Shown here one piece after another: positions 23,513-31,348 of a stretch of DNA of 34,262 bases. Under the pieces are notes generated by a model, which was not told where the DNA came from, made no database searches, and saw nothing but the letters and a program-made list of their open reading frames with translations. Made by a program: the position numbers and the translations under genes. Each line of letters starts with the position of its first letter. Within the stretch, counting starts at the first letter, position 1. This DNA is from Clostridia bacterium (GTDB taxonomy: Bacteria > Bacillota > Clostridia > Oscillospirales > CAG-272): positions 1-34,262 of the forward strand of contig JAFTMG010000108.1 of the NCBI GenBank assembly GCA_017452525.1. The letters are read 5' to 3'.

Positions 23513-24811
23513 TCAATCCTCCATATTCACCACCCGCGTATATCTGCGCAGAGGGTATTCCCCGTCGTGTGCTTCGCCGCAGAAGGTGACCGACATGTGT
23601 CCCGCGCGCATGATGCGGTCCACGCCCGCGCGGGCGAGAAGATCGGAGAGGGCGGCGCGGCGGTCGGGCGGGCAGAGAAGTCCTGCCGTTTGCAACGTGC
23701 CCTTGGCGCGGCGGAGGGTGGGGAGCAGATCTTTTTGCGGCAGGCGCTTGACCAGCGGGTTGCCATACATATAGGAAAGCTCCAGCTCGCTGTCAGGGCA
23801 GGCGGTTAGGCTGACGGTGTTGCCCCGGAAGGTCTCGCGGCCGTCATTTGCGTCCTGTCCGCCGATGGCACGCTCCAGCCGCTCGGTGTATCTCCGCAGC
23901 GTCATTTCGGCGACAGCACCCACCTCGCGGATGGGATAGTTCCGCGCGGCTTGGTCCAGATAGGGCAGAAACTCACGGCAGAAGGCGCGGACGTCGTCCA
24001 TACGCTCGGTGTCGAGATAGACCGTCTGGCAGGAGCTGCAGAGCAGCTGACGGCTTTCGAGAATATGATCGGCGAGGGCTTGCAGCTCTGCCTCTTTGTT
24101 TTCGTAGCCCGAAATATAGGCAAAGCCCAGCTTGTGTCCCCATTCGATCAGCTTGGCGCCCGTGGGTGCCAACGCGCGGACGGCGCTGACCGCGCCGTCG
24201 CCGCCCCAGACCACGATGCCGTCCGACATCTCCGCCATCCGTCTCATGGCGGTCACGTCGGAGGAAGGGGTGTCAAACACGTAGATGAAGGGGGCGAGGG
24301 TCGGCTCAATGGCGATCAGCTGTCGGAAGATCTCGACGGTCAGTCCGTTGTCCGCCTGCGGCAGCTTGAGGACGTTGACGTTTCCCGTCAAAAGTCCTTC
24401 CAATACGCTGAAGGCGGGCAGACCGTCCATGTTGCCGGCGGCGATATGAAAGAGGGTGCCCAGCGGCATAAACCTGACCGTGGCGCCGCTCACGCCGTAG
24501 GGCGGGGTGACGTGCTCTTCGGCGGCAAACTCCTTCCCGAATTCCCGCGCCATGCGGTAGCGCAGGCTGTCGCCGTCCATGAAATCGGCGGCGAGCTGAA
24601 TATAATGGTCGGGAGAATCGGTGAGAAAGCTTGCGATGAGGTCGCGGAATGCGCCGTCAAGTACCCGCTGACGAAGAACGCTCACCGCGCGGATGACCGT
24701 TTCGGGGTCGAGGGTGAGGGTCGCGCGGGTGCGATCGATCTCCTGCTCCAGCGTGTCCAGCAGGCGGTTCTGCTCCGACGTTTCGTATACCGTTCCGTTT
24801 GCTAAGATCAT
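23513..24811 (-). CDS. LuxC-like acyl-CoA/acyl-protein reductase
   Basis: A 432-residue member of the LuxC acyl-CoA reductase family, which reduces an activated acyl group to an aldehyde with NAD(P)H through a cysteine thioester. It shows GNMDGLPAFSVLEGLLTGN (about 126-144, nucleotide-binding region) and the probable catalytic Cys in ESRQLLCSSCQTVYL (Cys258 or Cys261). ATG 24811 overlaps the luxE stop as ATGA, which decides the start; the 609-residue open frame is extended by luxE shadow sequence. Without luxA/B or luxD there is no bioluminescence. The pair probably makes a fatty or other carboxylic aldehyde. Confidence 0.9.
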   Translation of the reverse strand: MILANGTVYETSEQNRLLDTLEQEIDRTRATLTLDPETVIRAVSVLRQRVLDGAFRDLIASFLTDSPDHYIQLAADFMDGDSLRYRMAREFGKEFAAEEHVTPPYGVSGATVRFMPLGTLFHIAAGNMDGLPAFSVLEGLLTGNVNVLKLPQADNGLTVEIFRQLIAIEPTLAPFIYVFDTPSSDVTAMRRMAEMSDGIVVWGGDGAVSAVRALAPTGAKLIEWGHKLGFAYISGYENKEAELQALADHILESRQLLCSSCQTVYLDTERMDDVRAFCREFLPYLDQAARNYPIREVGAVAEMTLRRYTERLERAIGGQDANDGRETFRGNTVSLTACPDSELELSYMYGNPLVKRLPQKDLLPTLRRAKGTLQTAGLLCPPDRRAALSDLLARAGVDRIMRAGHMSVTFCGEAHDGEYPLRRYTRVVNMED

Positions 24812-25953
24812 GCCTTTCCCTCCTTGTCCGTTTCCGCCACGGCGGCGGTGAGAATGTCGCCCGCCCCTGCCGCGCAGGTCTTGATATCCTTCAGTCCCAC
24901 CCGTCCGATGATCTCCAGCCACGGCGCCGGGATGCCGCAGGGGCACTCGCTCGCGTCGTGGAGAATGCCGAGATCGTCGGTCATGATGCTCTGGATGGGC
25001 GTTGCCTTGACCATGGGGGTCAGCAGATTGACCAGCCCGACCTTGCCGTTTTCCACCGGTTCGAGCGTGTGAACGTCGCGGATGATGACGCGGCTGTAGA
25101 CGGGGACGTGGAAATGGTGGTGGGGGCAGTCGCAATAGAGAATGGGATGCTCGGCGGCACCGAAGGCTTCGACGATATGATCCTCGGGCACGCCGAGGAT
25201 GCGCTCTGCCATTTCGTAAAATTCGCGTTTGTCCACCTGCTCGCGGTAAAATTGCTTCCAGCCGCCGCCCAGCATGATGATCGAGTGTTCCGGCAACTTG
25301 ACGGAGATACCGCGCTCTTCCATCCGCTTCATGACGAACCACGTGTAAGCCGGGAACCCGATGAAGCGGGTGGGAAAGCGGGAGCGGCTATGCTTGACGA
25401 TGGCGTTTACAATGCCGTCCAGATCGGGGGAATATTTGCCGTCGGCATACTTCAGCGCAAAGGTGCGGCTCAGCGCCGGGGCAAAGAGGGTATAGCCGTA
25501 TGCTGTTTTGGCAATGGCGGTCTTGTTGCTTCGGTGGGGGCGGTAGCCCATGACAATGTAGTGGCAGGGGCGGGGAGAGAGCAGGCGCCGTTGCTTCGCC
25601 ACGGTGAGCACCATCCAAAGTCCCGCCCAGAGTCCGCCCGTGTCAAAGCGGATGTCGCTGAATTGCCCGCTGGTGCCCGAGGAGGTGGCGCGGATGAGGG
25701 TGCGTCGGCGGGGCATGGAATAGACGTGGTGCCGCTTGAAAAAGAGGGTGGGGATGGGCGGTATCCTTGCGATATCGGCGTATTCCTTCAGATCCTCGGG
25801 GGCAAATCTCGCCTCGTCGAGGATCTGCTTGTATTCGGGACAATGGGTATAATGGTAGGCGCAGTTCTCCCGCAGGGCGCGGAGAAACAGCTTGTTGGAG
25901 CGCTCCGTTTCAAAGGGCTTTTTCAGACGGAACAGTTGCAAGCGTGAGCCCAT
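24808..25953 (-). CDS. LuxE-like acyl-protein synthetase / adenylate-forming ligase
   Basis: A 381-residue LuxE-family enzyme. In the lux system LuxE activates a carboxylic acid as acyl-AMP and passes it to LuxC. The AMP-loop TSSGTSGQ is at 90-97. The C-terminal ECPCGIPAPWLEIIGRVGLKD resembles the end of PaaK-type CoA ligases. A His/Cys-rich CDCPHHHFHVP lies near 275. AGGAGGT at 25959-25965 precedes ATG 25953. It is the first gene of the luxE-luxC-araC run, with a 109-base gap holding a 60-base hairpin after truB. The acid substrate is unknown. Confidence 0.88.
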   Translation of the reverse strand: MGSRLQLFRLKKPFETERSNKLFLRALRENCAYHYTHCPEYKQILDEARFAPEDLKEYADIARIPPIPTLFFKRHHVYSMPRRRTLIRATSSGTSGQFSDIRFDTGGLWAGLWMVLTVAKQRRLLSPRPCHYIVMGYRPHRSNKTAIAKTAYGYTLFAPALSRTFALKYADGKYSPDLDGIVNAIVKHSRSRFPTRFIGFPAYTWFVMKRMEERGISVKLPEHSIIMLGGGWKQFYREQVDKREFYEMAERILGVPEDHIVEAFGAAEHPILYCDCPHHHFHVPVYSRVIIRDVHTLEPVENGKVGLVNLLTPMVKATPIQSIMTDDLGILHDASECPCGIPAPWLEIIGRVGLKDIKTCAAGAGDILTAAVAETDKEGKA

Positions 25954-25974
25954 ATCGTACCTCCTGACGTGTGG

Positions 25975-26034
25975 CGGGGGCTTGCGCCCGCCGCGTGATC
26001 TGCGTGGATCACCGCCGTCGGGAGCAAGCCCCCG
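25975..26034. repeat. 60-base compound hairpin between truB and luxE
   Basis: Outer arms CGGGGGCTTGC (25975-25985) and GCAAGCCCCCG (26024-26034), then a CGCCG/CGGCG-type middle, and an inner stem GTGATC/GATCAC (25995-26013). There is no T run. It may be a transcription attenuator, an RNA processing site, or a REP-like element. Confidence 0.7.
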
Positions 26035-26061
26035 TCCTGCGGTGGGTATTGCGAAAGGATA

Positions 26062-26988
26062 TTACAGTACAAAGGTCTTGATCGCCTTGGCGCAAAGCAT
26101 GCCGTTCTCGGCGTCGGTCACCATCTCGCCCAGAGCGAAGAATTCGCCTGCGGCACTCGTCAGCCGCACCCGCTGACCTTCCTCCAGCTTCTGCGAGAGC
26201 TTGCGCTGGTCCACGGCACAGCCGCTTCGGATCAGCCGCTCGTAAAAGGCGGGCAGGGAGATGGCGGGTAGCTCGGCAAAGAGGGACTCCACGGGGAGCA
26301 GAAGGGAGAGCCGTTCCTCCTCGCTCATGTCCTCCAGCTGTGCGGGGGTGTGCGCCTGCGCGAGGGTAAAGCCGCCCGCCTCGGTGCGACGCAGGGATGC
26401 CATGGCACCGCCGCAGCCTGCCGCCGCGCCGATGTCGGCGCAAAGGGTACGGATATAGGTGCCTGCCGAGCAGGTCACCGTCAGGGCGTAGTCGGTGTCG
26501 GTCAGCTGCGTGGCTTCCAGCCGATGAATGGTAATGGGGCGAGCCTGCCGCTCGACCACCTCACCGCGGCGTGCCAGATCGTACAGCTTTTGTCCGCCCA
26601 CCTTGAGGGCGCTGTACATGGGCGGTACCTGCAGGATCTCGCCGCGAAAGCGGGGGAGGACCGCCATGACCGCCGCCTCGTCGGGGATGGAGTCGCTTTG
26701 CGTCAGGATCTTGCCCGTCGTGTCCTCGGTGTCGGTGGTAAGCCCCAACCGCAGGGTGGCAAGATAGGTCTTGCGATCGCTGACCAGATATTCGGCGGCT
26801 TTGGCGGCGCGGCCGATCAGCACGGTCAGCACGCCCGTTGCCATGGGGTCCAGCGTTCCCGTGTGGCCCACGCGGCGGGTGCCGTAGAGGCGGCGCATTT
26901 GATTCACAATGTCATGCGAGGTCATGCCTGCCGGCTTGTCGATGACAAGCACCCCGCACGGTTCGTGTTGCACTTCTTTTTGAGACAT
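26062..26988 (-). CDS. truB: tRNA pseudouridine(55) synthase
   Basis: Makes pseudouridine 55 in the T-loop of tRNAs. The 308-residue protein shows VLVIDKPAGMTSHDIV at the N-terminus, the catalytic Asp in VGHTGTLDPMATGVL (about 40-54), PPMYSALKVGGQKLYDLAR near 121 and the CSAGTYIRTLCADIG motif near 169. ATG 26988 has AAAGGAAA upstream. The C-terminal PUA-like tail is present. It is seventeen bases from the nucleotidyltransferase stop, part of the ychF-trmB-NTase-truB run. Confidence 0.97.
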   Translation of the reverse strand: MSQKEVQHEPCGVLVIDKPAGMTSHDIVNQMRRLYGTRRVGHTGTLDPMATGVLTVLIGRAAKAAEYLVSDRKTYLATLRLGLTTDTEDTTGKILTQSDSIPDEAAVMAVLPRFRGEILQVPPMYSALKVGGQKLYDLARRGEVVERQARPITIHRLEATQLTDTDYALTVTCSAGTYIRTLCADIGAAAGCGGAMASLRRTEAGGFTLAQAHTPAQLEDMSEEERLSLLLPVESLFAELPAISLPAFYERLIRSGCAVDQRKLSQKLEEGQRVRLTSAAGEFFALGEMVTDAENGMLCAKAIKTFVL

Positions 26989-27004
26989 GTTGTTTTCCTT
27001 TGTT

Positions 27005-28081
27005 TTATTCCAGATAATCGCTTGCGAATTCGCCGAGGGTGTCGTATCGGCAGAAGGGGGTGCCTGTGCGCACGTAATTCTCACCGTAGTGCCGCATGGC
27101 GTCATCGAAGCGGTGGGCGCGCGCCGTCAAATCCTGCTCGTGTGCTCCCTGGAGCAGTGCCACGGGAGGCATCTCGTATTCTGCCGCCATATCGTTATAA
27201 AAATCCTGTGTGGCTGCCTCGGTCATCCAGGCGAGGTAGCGGTCATCCTCCGCCGCGGCGCGGTACATCTTGTTGCGCCAATTGGAGCGGATCTCCTCGT
27301 GCGTGCCGCGCAGCGCGTCGCTCGTCAGCGGCTTGCGGGGACAAACGCTCTCCCGCACCTCGGCAAGCAGCCGATCGGTCGCGCGGAGCAACGAGACGAG
27401 CTCACGGCGGGTATGCTCCACCGTATCGGCGGCGATCAAGGCGTGATAATGGGCGGCAAAGCCGTCGGGTAAGCGGGGCAGGGAACAGATCTCCTCGGGG
27501 ATCCCGCGGATGCCGTGACGGATATAGGCGCCGTTGAGCATGTAGACGGCGTACTCCATGCGGTAGAGCGCGCCGGCGGCAAAATAGCGGCATTGTCCGA
27601 AGTCATCCTCGGCGCAAAGTCGCCCAAAATCCTGCCACGCGCCGTTCATATGCGCTTGGATGGTCTTGAGCGTATCCGCGTCGGGGGCGGCGGACAGTTT
27701 CTTGCGAAGCACCTCGCCCAGCTGTGCGTACCGCCTGCGGACCTCGTCGTTTCGGCAGTAGACGATCCCTGCGTCGAGCAGCTTGTCTACGTGGGGATCG
27801 GGATAGGTTGCGGCATGCTCCAGCCGCTCCCACGTCTGACAGTAGAGATCGAAGCCCACGTCACCCAGCGCAAAGCATTTGGCAAGCCGATATCCCGACG
27901 GATCGTTGATAACAATCACGAGATCCAGATCGGACTTTTCATAATAGTCGTCACGGGAAAAGGAGCCCGTAACGGCAACCAGGTCGAGCGCATCGGGGCA
28001 ACACCGCGCCGCTTTGAGAAGTACCGTGTCGATGATGGCACGGTTGCGGATGTGAAGTGAACGTGCGACTTGGTGATCCAT
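27005..28081 (-). CDS. nucleotidyltransferase-domain protein
   Basis: A 358-residue protein. The N-terminal Pol-beta-type nucleotidyltransferase domain has LVAVTGSFSRDDYYEKSDLD followed by LVIV (about 34-57); the G-S motif and the D-x-D metal pair (SDLDLV) are intact. The rest is alpha-helical and lacks a recognised domain, similar in size to antibiotic- or MNT-type nucleotidyltransferases. Substrate is unknown. AAGGAG precedes ATG 28081. It lies between trmB and truB in the same direction with short gaps (35 and 16 bases), so is co-transcribed with tRNA-modification genes; a link to RNA metabolism is possible but unproven. Confidence 0.82.
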   Translation of the reverse strand: MDHQVARSLHIRNRAIIDTVLLKAARCCPDALDLVAVTGSFSRDDYYEKSDLDLVIVINDPSGYRLAKCFALGDVGFDLYCQTWERLEHAATYPDPHVDKLLDAGIVYCRNDEVRRRYAQLGEVLRKKLSAAPDADTLKTIQAHMNGAWQDFGRLCAEDDFGQCRYFAAGALYRMEYAVYMLNGAYIRHGIRGIPEEICSLPRLPDGFAAHYHALIAADTVEHTRRELVSLLRATDRLLAEVRESVCPRKPLTSDALRGTHEEIRSNWRNKMYRAAAEDDRYLAWMTEAATQDFYNDMAAEYEMPPVALLQGAHEQDLTARAHRFDDAMRHYGENYVRTGTPFCRYDTLGEFASDYLE

Positions 28082-28116
28082 ACGAAGCTCCTTCCGGATG
28101 GGGATGACCCGTTATG

Positions 28117-28767
28117 TTAAAATCTCACCCATGCCGAGTAGATGGGGAAGCCCTTGGAGGAGAAATTGGTCTCATACTCGGTCATAATATTGTCTGCCGC
28201 CTTCTCGGTGTTGTGCAGGTCGCGGGTCTGCCATTCAACGGTCAGCCCTGCGGCGGCAAATTCCTCCAGCGAGAAGTCAAAGAGTCCCTCGTTGTCCGTC
28301 TTGAAATAGAGCATACCGCCTTCCTTGAGCAGACCGCGGTAAAGCTCCAGAAAGCCGCGATGGGTCAGGCGGCGCTTGGCGTGTCCCGACTTGGGCCAGG
28401 GGTCGCTGAAGTTCAGGTAAAGACGGTCGAAGGTGTGGGGGAGGAAGTATTCCTCCAGCGTTTTGGCGTCGCCGATGACGAAGCGTAGATTGTCGTTCCG
28501 GCGCTGTTCCGCCTGTGCCGTCGCTTTTTCCAGCGCGATGCAGGCGCAGTCCGATACGCGCTCCATGGCGAAGAAATTCACGTCGGGGTGTGCGGCAGCC
28601 ATGCCGCAGGCAAAGCTGCCCTTGCCGCAGCCAATCTCCAACGCCAGCGTGCGGGGGGCATCGAAGCAGACGTTGGGATCTGCCATCGGTGCTTCGGGTT
28701 TTACCGTCAGCAAGTCGGCGCAGGCGGCGATCCGCTCGGCACCGTGCTTCTTTTTGCGCATTCTCAT
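28117..28767 (-). CDS. trmB: tRNA (guanine-N7)-methyltransferase
   Basis: Methylates G46 of tRNA with SAM. 216 residues. The SAM-binding motif is ALEIGCGKGSFACGMAAAHP (about 41-60), followed by acidic ME, GDAKTLEEYF, and the hallmark LNFSDPWPKSGHAKRRLTHRGFL near 119-141. A frame start at 28767 is used; ribosome binding is likely coupled to ychF, which ends 16 bases upstream. Confidence 0.96.
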   Translation of the reverse strand: MRMRKKKHGAERIAACADLLTVKPEAPMADPNVCFDAPRTLALEIGCGKGSFACGMAAAHPDVNFFAMERVSDCACIALEKATAQAEQRRNDNLRFVIGDAKTLEEYFLPHTFDRLYLNFSDPWPKSGHAKRRLTHRGFLELYRGLLKEGGMLYFKTDNEGLFDFSLEEFAAAGLTVEWQTRDLHNTEKAADNIMTEYETNFSSKGFPIYSAWVRF

Positions 28768-28783
28768 GGGTAGTTAACCTCGA

Positions 28784-29878
28784 TCAGACGTTGAAGCGGT
28801 AGAGGACGATGTCGCCGTCCTTCATCACGTATTCCTTGCCCTCGGAGCGGTAGAGACCTGCCTCGCGGACGGCGTTCATGCTGCCCAGACGCTCCAGATC
28901 CTCAAACGCCACCACCTCGGCGCGAATGAAGCCGCGCTCAAAGTCGGAGTGGATCTTGCCTGCCGCCTGAGGTGCCTTGGTGCCCTTGACGATGGTCCAG
29001 GCGCGGACCTCCTCGGGACCGGCAGTCAGATAGCTGATCAGACCCAGCAGCGCATAGGACTTTTTGATCAGACGGTCCAGACCGCTCTCGGGAATGCCCA
29101 GATCGTCCAGAAACATCTGCTTATCCTCGCCGGAAAGCTCGGCGATCTCCGCCTCAATGCCGGCGCAGATGGCAATGACCTCGGCGCCCTCGGAGGCGGC
29201 GTGGGCCTTCAGCGCCTCGTACATGGCGTTGTCCGCAGGGTCACCGCCCGCGTCCTCCTCGCCGACGTTCGCCACGTAGATAACGGGCTTCATGGTCAGA
29301 AGAGGGGTGTCGGCAAGGTAGACCAGCTCGTCCTCAGAGAGCTCGCAGGTGCGGGCGCACTTGCCTGCCTCCAGTACGCTGTAGACCTTTTCGTAAACGG
29401 CAATGCCGGCGGCGGCGGACTTGTCGCCCTTGAGTACCTTGCGGGCGCGGTCGAGACGGCGCTCCAGCATCTCCATATCGGAGAAGATCAGCTCAAGGTT
29501 GATGGTCTCCAAATCGCGCATGGGGTCGATCTTTCCGTCCACGTGAATGATGTTGTCGTCCTCAAAGCAGCGGACAACGTGCAGAATGGCGTCCACTTCA
29601 CGGATGTGGGAGAGGAATTTGTTGCCCAGACCCTCACCCTTGGAGGCGCCGCGGACCAGACCCGCGATGTCCACGAATTCGATGACGGCGGGGGTGTATT
29701 TCTTGGGGTTGTGCATCTCTGCCAAATAGTCCAGACGGGAGTCGGGAACTGCCACCACGCCCACGTTGGGTTCGATGGTGCAGAAGGGATAGTTGGCGCT
29801 CTCCGCGCCCGCATTGGTCAGCGCATTGAACAGCGTGCTCTTGCCCACGTTGGGAAGACCTACGATACCGAGTTTCAT
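28784..29878 (-). CDS. ychF: ribosome-associated P-loop ATPase YchF (OLA1 type)
   Basis: A 364-residue TRAFAC P-loop protein that hydrolyses ATP rather than GTP and associates with ribosomes and redox/stress control. G1 GLPNVGKST (7-15), switch [14 protein letters not shown]3 [20 protein letters not shown], and the C-terminal TGS-like domain ending DVVLYRF-type ([10 protein letters not shown]) are complete. AAGGAGA precedes ATG 29878, and a 17-spaced promoter lies at 29936-29964. First gene of the ychF-trmB-NTase-truB operon. Confidence 0.97.
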   Translation of the reverse strand: MKLGIVGLPNVGKSTLFNALTNAGAESANYPFCTIEPNVGVVAVPDSRLDYLAEMHNPKKYTPAVIEFVDIAGLVRGASKGEGLGNKFLSHIREVDAILHVVRCFEDDNIIHVDGKIDPMRDLETINLELIFSDMEMLERRLDRARKVLKGDKSAAAGIAVYEKVYSVLEAGKCARTCELSEDELVYLADTPLLTMKPVIYVANVGEEDAGGDPADNAMYEALKAHAASEGAEVIAICAGIEAEIAELSGEDKQMFLDDLGIPESGLDRLIKKSYALLGLISYLTAGPEEVRAWTIVKGTKAPQAAGKIHSDFERGFIRAEVVAFEDLERLGSMNAVREAGLYRSEGKEYVMKDGDIVLYRFNV

Positions 29879-29935
29879 AACAGTGTATATCTCCTTGATT
29901 TTTCTTTTCGGAAATGAGCATAAAAATACATTTTA

Positions 29936-29964
29936 ATTATAACATATTTTTTTCCTTTTCACAA
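29936..29964 (-). promoter_or_regulatory. sigma-A promoter of the ychF operon
   Basis: TTGTGA (29964-29959), 17-base spacer, TATAAT (29941-29936) on the minus strand. The rest of the 300-base gap to the recombinase gene (29965-30125) holds nothing I can identify. Confidence 0.75.
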
Positions 29965-30125
29965 GAGCTTTTGCGAATTTTTCCCAAAAAGAGTGGGCAG
30001 GTGAATTTCCAAAGTCGATCCTGTGGTTTCATGTGGTGAAAGAAGATGATTTGCAGACGGGAAGAATGTTCGACGGGATGATGCACGGAATGAGGCATAA
30101 TTATGGGAAGATCGAAAAAGTCGAT

Positions 30126-30154
30126 TTGCAATCTGTGTCAGAATGGTGTACAAT
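30126..30154 (+). promoter_or_regulatory. sigma-A promoter of the recombinase gene
   Basis: TTGCAA (30126-30131), 17-base spacer, TACAAT (30149-30154). Transcription would begin near 30161, which excludes ATG 30143 as the translation start. Confidence 0.65.
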
Positions 30155-30178
30155 GAAGAAAAAAGGCAGGACCAAAAA

Positions 30179-31018
30179 ATGTGTTATTTCATGACAGCAG
30201 AATTGCTGAAAAGCTTTACCAAGCACTTATATTTAGAGGAAAAGAGCAGGGCGACCATCGCCAAATATGCACATGATGTTGCGGTGTTTGCGGATTATGT
30301 AGGTGAGCGGGAAATTGACAGGGAAACCGTGCTTGCCTATAAATCTATGCTCGCCGAGCGCTATGCGATCAGCAGCGCGAATTCCATGATCGCGGCGCTG
30401 AATGCTTTTTTTCAATTTTGCGACTGGCAAAATTTAATGATCAAGCAGTTTCGCGTTCAGCGGGAGGTTTTCTGCGCGGAGGAAAAGGAGTTGACCAAAA
30501 CAGAATACGTGAGATTACTTCAAGCGGCTGAAAAAAAGAAGGATCAGCGGCTGGCGCTGATCCTTCAAACGATATGCGGAACGGGAATCCGTGTGAGTGA
30601 GTTGTCGTATATTACGGTGGAGGCGGTAAAAGCGGGGGAAGCAAGGGTGCGTTGTAAGGGAAAGATGCGGCGAATTTTTATCGTATCGGAATTGCGAAAA
30701 AAACTGCTGGCATATATTAAACAGCGCAAACTGCATTCCGGTATCATTTTTTTGACAAAGCGCGGCAAGCCGATCGACCGTACTGCCATATGGCGTGCGA
30801 TGAAATCTCTTTGTGCGACGGCACACGTTGCGGAGACCAAGGTGTTTCCCCATAATCTAAGACACCTGTTTGCCCGTGCTTTTTACGGGGTAGGAAAAGA
30901 TATTGTTGCCTTGGCTGATATTCTGGGACATGCCAGCATCAATACGACACGTATTTACACGATGAGCAGTGGGGTGGAATATCGCAAAAAGATGAATTGC
31001 ATGAGGCTGATTTTATGA
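30179..31018 (+). CDS. tyrosine recombinase (Xer/phage integrase family)
   Basis: A 279-residue site-specific recombinase. An N-terminal SAM-like core-binding domain (about 5-90) precedes the catalytic domain with Arg138 (GTGIRVSEL), Lys160 or Lys162 (RCKGKMRR), His225 and Arg228 (PHNLRH), His251 (LGHASINTT) and the nucleophile Tyr260 (RIYT). All six positions are present, so it should be active. ATG 30179 is preceded by AGGCAGGA. It ends 21 bases before a 24-bp inverted repeat whose exact partner is 257 bases away; this arrangement is typical of invertases that flip an adjacent promoter. No phage genes are nearby. Confidence 0.93.
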   Translation: MCYFMTAELLKSFTKHLYLEEKSRATIAKYAHDVAVFADYVGEREIDRETVLAYKSMLAERYAISSANSMIAALNAFFQFCDWQNLMIKQFRVQREVFCAEEKELTKTEYVRLLQAAEKKKDQRLALILQTICGTGIRVSELSYITVEAVKAGEARVRCKGKMRRIFIVSELRKKLLAYIKQRKLHSGIIFLTKRGKPIDRTAIWRAMKSLCATAHVAETKVFPHNLRHLFARAFYGVGKDIVALADILGHASINTTRIYTMSSGVEYRKKMNCMRLIL

Positions 31019-31039
31019 TGGCAAAAGAGCCGGGGTTTT

Positions 31040-31063
31040 ACAACATAATATTGATTATGTTGT
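31040..31063. repeat. left inverted repeat of putative invertible segment
   Basis: ACAACATAAT-ATTG-ATTATGTTGT: two 10-bp palindromic arms around an asymmetric 4-base centre, the architecture of a tyrosine-recombinase core site. The exact reverse complement occurs at 31297-31320. Confidence 0.85.
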
Positions 31064-31087
31064 TTTGACAAAGTTGTTTTGACAAAG
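31060..31087 (+). repeat. tandem 14-bp direct repeat
   Basis: TTGTTTTGACAAAG occurs twice head to tail (31060-31073 and 31074-31087), beginning within the left inverted repeat. It could be accessory binding sites for the recombinase. The right end lacks a matching pair. Confidence 0.75.
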
Positions 31088-31231
31088 CTTTTTTGGAAAA
31101 AACAAAAAAGGCATAACAAAAAAGCCTTGATCCTCTTTTGAGAAATCAAAGAAAGATTGTTATGCCATATTGTTTTTGAAAAGTATAATTTGCTTAATTA
31201 ATTACCAATATTAAAAAAAAACAAAAAAGCC

Positions 31232-31260
31232 TTGCATTATTGATCAAAGTGTGCTATACT
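31232..31260 (+). promoter_or_regulatory. promoter inside the invertible segment
   Basis: TTGCAT (31232-31237), 17-base spacer, TATACT (31255-31260). It reads out across the right inverted repeat into the helicase gene, with a 5' untranslated region of about 80 bases that includes the repeat. Confidence 0.75.
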
Positions 31261-31296
31261 AAAAAGTAGATAATTGGTGTCTGTTGTCTTGTTTGC

Positions 31297-31320
31297 ACAA
31301 CATAATCAATATTATGTTGT
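31297..31320. repeat. right inverted repeat of putative invertible segment
   Basis: ACAACATAAT-CAAT-ATTATGTTGT, the exact reverse complement of 31040-31063, differing from it only in the 4-base centre. It lies 28 bases before the helicase start codon. Confidence 0.85.
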
Positions 31321-31348
31321 ATTTTGGAGAATCCCGAAAGGAGGGGCT

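Larger units (their letters stand above)
31040..31320. other. putative invertible promoter segment
   Basis: AT-rich 281-base region bounded by exact inverted repeats and lying between the recombinase and the helicase gene. It contains a rightward promoter (31232-31260); a 14-bp tandem repeat; a 14-bp direct repeat ACAAAAAAGCCTTG (31116-31129 and 31221-31234); a 9-bp inverted repeat GGCATAACA/TGTTATGCC (31110-31118, 31158-31166); and a weak minus-strand terminator (AAGGC/GCCTT with T tail, 31129-31104). On inversion the promoter would face away from the helicase and that terminator would face toward it. The present orientation is ON for the helicase. Confidence 0.7.

Noticed and set aside
24812..25342. 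N-terminal extension of luxC to 609 codons
   Set aside because: The added part is an out-of-frame reading of luxE, Arg/Pro/His-rich. ATG 24811 overlaps the luxE stop as ATGA.
30143..30178. ATG 30143 as the recombinase start
   Set aside because: It overlaps the predicted -10 region; ATG 30179 has a ribosome binding site and follows the predicted transcript start.
30126..31320. Recombinase as part of an integrated phage or conjugative element
   Set aside because: No phage, relaxase or other mobility genes are seen; the nearest repeats form an inverted, not direct, pair, so inversion fits better than integration/excision.
31274..31348. Upstream start for the helicase at 31274
   Set aside because: It would translate through the right inverted repeat, and no ribosome binding site is present. 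ATG 31349 has AAAGGAGG immediately upstream.
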